A DNA stretch of 8,337 nt, from contig JANXLO010000313.1 of assembly GCA_025355115.1 (NCBI GenBank), positions 1-8,337 on the forward strand, given 5' to 3'. A program made the translations under genes and the position numbers. Under the pieces are notes generated by a model. It saw only the letters and a program-made list of their open reading frames with translations. It did no database searches and was not told the origin of the DNA. Origin of the DNA: Chthonomonadaceae bacterium. Lineage in GTDB: Bacteria > Armatimonadota > Chthonomonadetes > Chthonomonadales > Chthonomonadaceae. The stretch's first letter is position 1; every line of letters starts with the position of its first letter. Below, piece by piece: positions 1 to 4,873 of the stretch.

Positions 1-162
1 GCTCTCGGCGCGCTGTGGCTGCTGTTCGATCTCACGATTCTATTCCGTGATCGTCTCTATCCAATTGGCGCACTGACCCTGTTTGCATTGGGCTTGAACG
101 TCGCGATGTTCGGCACCATGAACTGGGTATGGCGAACAGGGGTCCTGCTCCATATGCGCTGA
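1..162 (+). CDS. C-terminal end of an unidentified integral membrane protein (partial, 5' end outside window)
   Basis: Frame 1 is open from the first base to a TGA at 160-162, giving the last 53 residues of a protein that begins upstream of the window. The visible part holds two hydrophobic stretches (about residues 3-15 and 22-40) separated by a short charged stretch (FRDRLYP), and ends in a short basic tail (WRTGVLLHMR). This is the pattern of a polytopic membrane protein ending just after its last helix. No catalytic motif is visible and I do not recognise the family. C-terminal helices of membrane glycosyltransferases or transporters can look like this, but that is only a guess. The next gene follows after 64 nt on the same strand, so co-transcription is possible. 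Confidence 0.6.
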   Translation, partial: ALGALWLLFDLTILFRDRLYPIGALTLFALGLNVAMFGTMNWVWRTGVLLHMR

Positions 163-173
163 CCGCCACTATG

Positions 174-189
174 AAAACGAAGTCGTTTT
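174..189 (+). other. Small AT-rich hairpin between the first two genes
   Basis: AAAACGA (174-180) and TCGTTTT (183-189) are a perfect inverted repeat that can fold as a 6-bp stem with an AAGT loop. It lies 12 nt after the stop of the partial membrane gene and upstream of the next Shine-Dalgarno. The stem has only two GC pairs and no separate T tract follows, so it is a poor intrinsic terminator. It could be a weak terminator or leader structure, or chance. Confidence 0.25.
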
Positions 190-210
190 GCATGTCCTAT
201 CCGCTGTCGG

Positions 211-216
211 AAGGAG
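211..216 (+). promoter_or_regulatory. Ribosome binding site that fixes the start at 227
   Basis: AAGGAG at 211-216 lies 10 nt before ATG 227. An in-frame TTG at 188 has no comparable site and would place 13 polar residues before the signal peptide, so ATG 227 is the better start. Confidence 0.75.
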
Positions 217-226
217 AGATACATCC

Positions 227-1000
227 ATGAGAAGCAGTCCTGTTCTCAACGTACGACTCGCCGCAATGCTGCTTGCGGTCGGGCTATGCCAGACAGCTGT
301 TCAGCCAGGAAAAGCCGATGCGGCAGGCGACAAGCGTCGAGCGCAGCTGGCAAAGGTGCAGCGCGTCATCGTTGTGCCTCCGTTTTTCGGGACGGAGACT
401 CTCGCCAAGCTCGAGGAGCAGAAAAAACAGACTGTGAAGAGCAAAGCGGATACGAAATTGGCCGAATATGCGGAGCAGTTGCGCGCACTGCAGGCACATG
501 CGGTCGAAGTGCTCCCGAAGCGTCTCACAGCGCGAACTGATTTCCAGGTTGTTCCGACCGACGAGCTCGCTGCCGCATTGAAGGATCTGAAGCTGACGAC
601 GCAATCACTCTTTCAAAACAATGGCAGAATGAAGGGCAACAGCTTCGCCCTTCCTGACACGAGCGCCGTCCGCCTCCTGGCGAGCCGCCTCAAGGCCGAT
701 GCGGTGCTGCTGTCCATGATGGATGAGCCGCGCCGCAATAACGGCGGCTATTTATTCGACCCGCTCGAGGGACTGAGCTACGACACTCCCAAGGTGAAAG
801 GCAAAATCGGCTTCTGGCTGCTACTTCCCGACGGCATCGAAACGCTGCGCCAATACGTCGAAGTGCTTCATCCGTTAAGCAAGATCGGCACCAGAACCTA
901 TATTCTGACGGACTGGACGGAAACCGAAGACGAAGTCATCGAGGATTTTCTGGACGAGCTGACGAGATATACGCCTGTAAAGGCAAAGGACAAAAAGTAA
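227..1000 (+). CDS. Secreted protein of unknown function, CsgG/TolB-N-like pattern
   Basis: The 257-residue product has a Sec signal peptide: basic N-region (R2, R10), hydrophobic core at about 11-20, and a likely cleavage region around KADAAG (29-34). The cysteine at 21 follows VGL and does not make a good lipobox, so a soluble periplasmic protein is more likely than a lipoprotein. In the mature part, VQRVIVVPPF (44-53) resembles the first strand of CsgG/LpoB/TolB-N-type domains. A lysine-rich helical segment follows (about 57-102), then FQVVPTDELAAAL (106-118) and LASRLKADAVLLS (151-163), which match the family pattern of 'f.vv...el...l' and 'a..l.aDavl.g'. The acidic stretch TETEDEVIEDFLDEL (231-245) precedes a lysine-rich tail. 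These resemblances are by eye; I do not recognise a named family. In known cases this fold serves in envelope assembly or secretion. Neighbours give no further clue. Confidence 0.75.
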   Translation: MRSSPVLNVRLAAMLLAVGLCQTAVQPGKADAAGDKRRAQLAKVQRVIVVPPFFGTETLAKLEEQKKQTVKSKADTKLAEYAEQLRALQAHAVEVLPKRLTARTDFQVVPTDELAAALKDLKLTTQSLFQNNGRMKGNSFALPDTSAVRLLASRLKADAVLLSMMDEPRRNNGGYLFDPLEGLSYDTPKVKGKIGFWLLLPDGIETLRQYVEVLHPLSKIGTRTYILTDWTETEDEVIEDFLDELTRYTPVKAKDKK

Positions 1001-1041
1001 CGGTCCACCTACCGGAGCAATAGAAGCAGGCTATGGGTTAA

Positions 1042-1082
1042 GCGCTGAGCAAAAGTGAGATCGCGTTGAGCGAAAGGGAGGG
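1042..1082 (+). repeat. Imperfect tandem repeat in the leader, second copy carrying the Shine-Dalgarno
   Basis: Two adjacent units about 21 nt apart begin with GCGCTGAGC (1042-1050) and GCGTTGAGC (1063-1071) and continue with AAAAGTGAGA and GAAAGGGAGG. Aligned by hand they match at about 15 of 19 positions. The second unit ends in the strong GGGAGGG Shine-Dalgarno (1076-1082) of the following gene. It looks like a small local duplication; no other copies were noticed in the window. Confidence 0.45.
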
Positions 1083-1087
1083 ATTTG

Positions 1088-1483
1088 TTGACGGGTGAGA
1101 AGTGGAAAGTAGTGATGGTGATGCTGGCAGCAACGCTGGCTGTGTCGCTGGGTGAGGCGCTGTTGTCGAAAGGGATGAAGCTGACCAATATGCCCTCCGC
1201 CTCGGGGCTGATGCAGGCGCGGGCTGTGCTTAACCGATATGTTGTCTGCGGAACGATCCTCATGACAGCCTATTTTGGCCTCTATATGCTGGCACTGCGG
1301 TGGGCCGACCTTAGCTTCGTGCTGCCTCTTACGGCGATATCGTACCTGCTTGGGGCGCTGCTGGCGAAGTTTTATTTGGGCGAGCACGTCTCCCCAACAC
1401 GCTGGATCGGGGTGCTTGTGATAACGCTCGGGGTGGTCGTGGTGGGATTTGGAGAGCGCGGCGGATCGGGCGGGGCGCCCTGA
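1088..1483 (+). CDS. Four-helix DMT/SMR-type membrane protein, ArnE/EamA-like, possible glycolipid flippase subunit
   Basis: About 131 residues with four hydrophobic segments (roughly 8-26, 39-64, 69-90 and 100-119), the size of EmrE, ArnE and ArnF. The stretch ALRWADLSFVLPLTAISYLL followed by LGEHVSPTRWIGVLVITLGV is characteristic of the EamA/ArnE branch (an 'lrwa.ls.v.Pl..i.y' helix, then 'lgE.vs..rwiGv.li..Gv'). ArnE/ArnF move undecaprenyl-linked aminoarabinose across the inner membrane, while EmrE-type relatives export cationic drugs. Only 2 nt separate its stop from the following glycosyltransferase, which favours a role in moving that enzyme's lipid-linked product; this is inference. 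The start is chosen as TTG 1088, 5 nt after GGGAGGG. TTG 1085 is too close to that site, and ATG 1115 has only a weak site and would remove the polar N-terminus. Confidence 0.8.
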   Translation: MTGEKWKVVMVMLAATLAVSLGEALLSKGMKLTNMPSASGLMQARAVLNRYVVCGTILMTAYFGLYMLALRWADLSFVLPLTAISYLLGALLAKFYLGEHVSPTRWIGVLVITLGVVVVGFGERGGSGGAP

Positions 1484-1485
1484 GC

Positions 1486-2673
1486 ATGGGCTTGGCAACA
1501 GCGAGTTTGCTGGGCGCGCAGATTGCGCTTGGGGCGATGCTGGTAGCGTTCGGTGTCTACTCCATGCTGACGATATGGGCAGCGCGAAAATGGGCGCACT
1601 CTCGGCCTGCGCTATCGCCAGAATTCCTGCCCAGCGTCACTATCCTGAAGCCGGTCAGCGGTGATGAGGCTCATGCCTACACGAATTTTGCGTCGTTTTG
1701 CAGGCTCGACTATCCGCCGGAAAAAGTGCAGCTACTGTTCGGCGCACTTGAGCCGGAGGATCCCGCGCTCCTGCTGGCGGAGCGTCTGCGAACCGAGCAT
1801 CCTGACCTGGACATCGGCATCGTGCGGGCCGGAGCGGGGGCAGTTCAGGGGCCAAATCTGAAAGCATGCAACCTCGCCGCCATGCTGCCGTTGGCCAAGC
1901 ACGACCTTCTGGTGCTTTGCGACAGCGATATGCGCGTGGAGCCGGACTATCTGCGCCGTCTGATGGCCCCTTTCCGCTCGGCGGAGGACGGAGGGGAAGG
2001 CGCAGGCCTGGTGACATGCCCCTACCGTGGGTTCGAGCCGGAGAGTCTCCCGTCCATACTGGAGGCTCTTGGCGTCGGCTCCGACTTCATACCGAGCGCA
2101 ATGGTCAGCCGCGCTCTGGAGGGAGTGAAATTCGCGTTCGGCTCGACGATCGCTCTGTCAAAAGCGCTGCTGGCGGAGCTTGGCGGCTTCGAGGGACTGT
2201 TCGAATACCTTGCGGACGACTTCCGGCTCGGCAACGGCGCGGCCAATCTGGGGCACAAAGTGATTCTCTCCGATGTCGTGGTGGATGATGCGCTCGGGGC
2301 AGAGAAGTTCCGGCCGATGTGGACACGCAGACTTCGCTGGGCGCGGACAGTCCGCTCCTGCCGCCCCGGTGGCTATGCAGGGGCCGTTATCACCCACGGT
2401 ATTGCGCTTGCCCTGCTCCTCCTTATCTCTTCAAAATTTGCTCTCTATGGGTGGGCAGTTCTAGGAGGAACGATGTTGATAAGGCTCGGGATCGCCCTAT
2501 TCATCTCCCGTCGCTACACCCACGACCCCAATGTCGCTCGCTATCTTCCCCTGCTCCCCCTCAGCGATCTGCTCGGCTTTGCGCTCTACCTCGGCAGCTA
2601 CTGCGGGAATCGAATCGTCTGGCGTGGCGAGCAGTTCCGCCTTCTGCGTGGCGGTAAGCTTCAGCGCGACTAG
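1486..2673 (+). CDS. hpnI: Family 21 glycosyltransferase, HpnI / ceramide glucosyltransferase-like
   Basis: A 395-residue membrane glycosyltransferase. An N-terminal helix (about 8-31) anchors a cytoplasmic GT-A domain that opens with SVTILKPVSGDE (50-61), typical of the HpnI/GT21 group. The DSD nucleotide-sugar/metal motif is at 146-148, LADDF (242-246) occupies the place of the third conserved aspartate motif, and RRLRW (281-285) supplies the family's RxxRW signature. PNLKACNLAAM (123-133) and SDFIPSAM (199-206) are also family-like. Three further hydrophobic segments follow (about 300-320, 322-341, 357-374). HpnI adds N-acetylglucosamine to bacteriohopanetetrol; GT21 relatives glucosylate ceramide. 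No other hopanoid (hpnG/H/J/K, shc) or sphingolipid gene lies in the window, so the acceptor is open. ATG 1486 is 2 nt after the preceding stop and lacks a strong Shine-Dalgarno, suggesting translational coupling. All signature residues are present and the length is normal for the group. Confidence 0.85.
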   Translation: MGLATASLLGAQIALGAMLVAFGVYSMLTIWAARKWAHSRPALSPEFLPSVTILKPVSGDEAHAYTNFASFCRLDYPPEKVQLLFGALEPEDPALLLAERLRTEHPDLDIGIVRAGAGAVQGPNLKACNLAAMLPLAKHDLLVLCDSDMRVEPDYLRRLMAPFRSAEDGGEGAGLVTCPYRGFEPESLPSILEALGVGSDFIPSAMVSRALEGVKFAFGSTIALSKALLAELGGFEGLFEYLADDFRLGNGAANLGHKVILSDVVVDDALGAEKFRPMWTRRLRWARTVRSCRPGGYAGAVITHGIALALLLLISSKFALYGWAVLGGTMLIRLGIALFISRRYTHDPNVARYLPLLPLSDLLGFALYLGSYCGNRIVWRGEQFRLLRGGKLQRD

Positions 2674-2696
2674 GCCGATAGGGTATCCTCTTAGCT

Positions 2697-3380
2697 ATGC
2701 GCGTACTGATACTTGCCAATGGAGACCCCCCTAGCCCGCAGTGGGCGCAAAGGATAGCAGCGGAGCATGATCTCCTGCTCGCGACGGACGGAGCGGCCCA
2801 TCTAGCCGCTGATCTCGGGCTCGAGCCGGATATTATCTGCGGCGACTTCGACTCAATCCGTCTCGATACCGCACGGGCAGATTTCCCCAATGCACTTTTC
2901 CTCCCGACGCCCGATCAGGAGCAGGCAGACCTTGAAAAAGCGCTGGTCGTCGCTCAGCAGAGGGGAGCGACCGCCGTCACGTTCATCGGCGCGACGGGCA
3001 GCCGCCTTGATCACACCCTATCCTCCCTCGCCCTCCTTCTTAGATGCTCCACTCAACTGCCCCTCTGCCTGCGCACCGAAAACACCTCTATCGTCGGAGT
3101 GTCGGGGACGCAGGACCGGCCTGTTGAGCATAGGATTTTCACCAGCCCCGGTGACACGATCTCCCTCATCTCCTTCGACGGCCTCGCTAACGTCACACTG
3201 ACCGGCGTCCGATGGCCCCTACTGAGTGAGCGGCTTCGACACGCCACCCACGGCGTCAGCAACGTCGCGACGGGCGACCATGTCACCGTCCTGGCGCGAG
3301 GCGGAGCGATTTTGCTCTGTCATCTATTCAGCCCACTCGCGGAGACAAGATTGTCGATGGCAGAGGAGGGCAGAGAATGA
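2697..3380 (+). CDS. thiN: Thiamine pyrophosphokinase
   Basis: This 227-residue cytoplasmic enzyme transfers pyrophosphate from ATP to thiamine, giving thiamine diphosphate directly. The N-terminal catalytic domain carries MRVLILANGD (1-10), ATDGAAHLAADLGLEPDIICG (29-49) leading into GDFDSI (49-54), DQEQADLEKAL (73-83) and GATGSRLDHTLSSL (98-111), all hallmark motifs with the metal/ATP-binding acidic residues D31, D50, D52 and D78 intact. The C-terminal thiamine-binding beta domain has ISLISF (155-160), TGVRWPL (169-175) and HGVSN (185-189). ATG 2697 is chosen because the first residues are the conserved opening strand; only a weak AGGG (2680-2683) precedes it. The stop overlaps the next start (ATGA, 3377-3380), so the kinase and transporter are translationally coupled. 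I saw no TPP-riboswitch-like elements upstream of this gene or of the four-gene run. Confidence 0.93.
   Translation: MRVLILANGDPPSPQWAQRIAAEHDLLLATDGAAHLAADLGLEPDIICGDFDSIRLDTARADFPNALFLPTPDQEQADLEKALVVAQQRGATAVTFIGATGSRLDHTLSSLALLLRCSTQLPLCLRTENTSIVGVSGTQDRPVEHRIFTSPGDTISLISFDGLANVTLTGVRWPLLSERLRHATHGVSNVATGDHVTVLARGGAILLCHLFSPLAETRLSMAEEGRE
3364..3369 (+). promoter_or_regulatory. Strong Shine-Dalgarno for the symporter, inside the end of thiN
   Basis: AGGAGG at 3364-3369 lies 7 nt before ATG 3377, inside the last codons of the kinase gene. With the ATGA overlap this supports reinitiation or coupled translation and fixes the transporter start. Confidence 0.8.
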
Positions 3381-4816
3381 ATCCCGGACTGCGCGCCGCA
3401 TTTCATCCGGTGGACTGGCTGCTGCTTGGAGTCTACGTCCTGTTTCTGGTAGCGGTCGGGTTTCGCAAGCGGCAGGAGGACACGGAGGGGTACCTGATTG
3501 CGAACCGCAGCCTGGGCATTCCAGTGTTTGTAGCGACTCTGGTGGCGACCTGGTATGGGGGAATTCTCGGGGCGGGGCAGTTCGTCTATGATTCGGGATT
3601 GGTCGCCTGGGTCTCCAACGGAGTGCCCTACTACGTCTTCGCGGTAATCTTCGCGCTTGTGCTGGCACGGCGGGTGCGGGGCGGGGCCGCCCACCTCTAT
3701 ACCATCCCCGACAAGCTCGCGCAAGCCTACGACCGCAAGACCGCACTGCTTGGAGCCTGCTTCGCCTTCTTCTACGCCGCCCCTGCCACCTATGTGCTCA
3801 TGACCGGAACGCTGCTGCAAATTTTGTTCGGCTGGCCGCGTCTCATCGCGATGCTCGTGGGAATCGTCTTCTCGATCGTCTACGTATTTAAGGGGGGATT
3901 TCTGTCGGACGTGCGGGTAAACACCCTTCAATTCGTTCTGATGTTCACAGGGTTTCTGACCGTAACGGCCCTCTGCCTGACTAGATTCGGCGGGCTGGCT
4001 TTCCTCGTGCACTCTCCGAACATACCTCCCGCGCATCTTCATCCGATGGGAACCTACACGGTCGCCGGGGTGGCTGTCTGGTTCTTCATCGCGCTTACGA
4101 CTCTGGCCGACCCCGGCTTTCATCAGCGCTGCTATGCCGCACGTTCGCCCCGAACCGCCGCGGTTGGCATCCTGATGGCGGTGCTCTGCTGGATTCTCTT
4201 CGATGCTCTCACCACGACGACTGGCCTCTTCGCCCGCGCTCTGTTGCCTGGACTTCCCGATTCGATGCTGGCCTTCCCGGCGCTCGCCGAGCGTGTCCTG
4301 CCTCCAGGCCTGAAGGGGATGTTCTACATTGGGATGCTCGCTCCCGTCATGGCTAGCCTCGTATCCTACACTTTCATCGCCGCTGTGACCGTTGGGCGCG
4401 ACCTCGTCTGGCGGCTGCGCGGTGACCCGGATGAGTCTCGTGTGCCGCTCTACACCCGCTGGGGCTTGATCGCCGCCACGGCTTTCGCCCTCTTCATCGC
4501 CGTGGCCCTGCCTAACATCGTGCTGCAGTGGTACACCTTCGGGTCAGTCTTCGTACCGGGCATGCTGCTGCCGCTGCTCGGCGCATACGCCTCTTCCCCA
4601 CGTTGGAAGACCGCGCCGCACTTCGCCTTCCTCTCGATGCTGACCGGAGCAGGCGTCGCGCTGGGCTGGCTGATCTGGGGCTGGAGGCACGGAGGGCTGG
4701 ACACCCCCCGTTTCCCCCTCGGCTGGCAGCCTATGTTCCCTGGCCTGCTCGCCGCCGCCCTTTTCTACGCCCTTGGCCTGTTGCCCGGACTTCGGAAGCC
4801 CTTGTCAGCTAGTTAA
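3377..4816 (+). CDS. Sodium:solute symporter (SSS) family transporter, possible thiamine or precursor uptake protein
   Basis: A 479-residue inner-membrane protein with about 13 hydrophobic helices (approximately 14-30, 46-64, 80-98, 123-149, 155-171, 183-203, 227-243, 262-282, 315-340, 361-380, 385-404, 415-435, 452-469), the usual SSS topology. Family landmarks are YLIANRSLG (39-47), GGFLSDVRVNTLQFVLMF (173-190), DPGFHQRCYAA (245-255) and the helix before GRDL (340-343). SSS proteins take up sugars, amino acids, vitamins or small acids with Na+. The substrate cannot be read from sequence, but the 4-nt overlap with thiamine pyrophosphokinase suggests thiamine or a related compound. Aligned from memory with proline transporter PutP, two positions linked to sodium use differ: N182 where PutP has Asp187, and A326 where PutP has Ser340 (S327 keeps the neighbouring hydroxyl). 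Coupling may therefore be altered. The last codons form one arm of the inverted repeat at 4794-4851. Confidence 0.88.
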   Translation: MNPGLRAAFHPVDWLLLGVYVLFLVAVGFRKRQEDTEGYLIANRSLGIPVFVATLVATWYGGILGAGQFVYDSGLVAWVSNGVPYYVFAVIFALVLARRVRGGAAHLYTIPDKLAQAYDRKTALLGACFAFFYAAPATYVLMTGTLLQILFGWPRLIAMLVGIVFSIVYVFKGGFLSDVRVNTLQFVLMFTGFLTVTALCLTRFGGLAFLVHSPNIPPAHLHPMGTYTVAGVAVWFFIALTTLADPGFHQRCYAARSPRTAAVGILMAVLCWILFDALTTTTGLFARALLPGLPDSMLAFPALAERVLPPGLKGMFYIGMLAPVMASLVSYTFIAAVTVGRDLVWRLRGDPDESRVPLYTRWGLIAATAFALFIAVALPNIVLQWYTFGSVFVPGMLLPLLGAYASSPRWKTAPHFAFLSMLTGAGVALGWLIWGWRHGGLDTPRFPLGWQPMFPGLLAAALFYALGLLPGLRKPLSAS

Positions 4817-4851
4817 CGGCCAACTCGCCTTACGTACATCCAAGGGCTTCC
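4794..4851. terminator. Convergent-gene hairpin with 11-bp perfect arms, candidate bidirectional terminator
   Basis: GGAAGCCCTTG (4794-4804) and CAAGGGCTTCC (4841-4851) are perfect reverse complements separated by 36 nt. The left arm lies within the last codons of the symporter gene, and the right arm ends 22 nt before the stop of the opposing phosphorylase gene, so transcripts from both sides can form the stem. The TCTTCC after the right arm is only weakly T-rich, and no T tract follows on the minus strand. It is therefore not a classic intrinsic terminator. A 3'-end stabilising or pausing structure is equally possible. Confidence 0.5.
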
Positions 4852-4873
4852 TCTTCCGCAGTCTCCGAGAGCG

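Noticed and set aside
188..226. Upstream TTG start for the secreted protein
   Set aside because: No Shine-Dalgarno before 188, whereas AAGGAG precedes ATG 227, and the extra residues would spoil the signal peptide.
1001..1087. TPP riboswitch or other structured leader upstream of the thiN-containing run
   Set aside because: No thi-box-like conserved segments are seen; only a 4-bp CGGT/ACCG stem and the small tandem repeat are present.
2674..2696. Promoter or terminator between hpnI and thiN
   Set aside because: The 23-nt gap is too short and shows no hairpin or recognisable promoter boxes, so read-through from upstream is the simplest reading.
3320..4123. 267-codon minus-strand reading frame opposite thiN and the symporter
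   Set aside because: Antisense to two genes with clear family motifs; highly charged, His/Arg/Glu-rich translation typical of a shadow frame.
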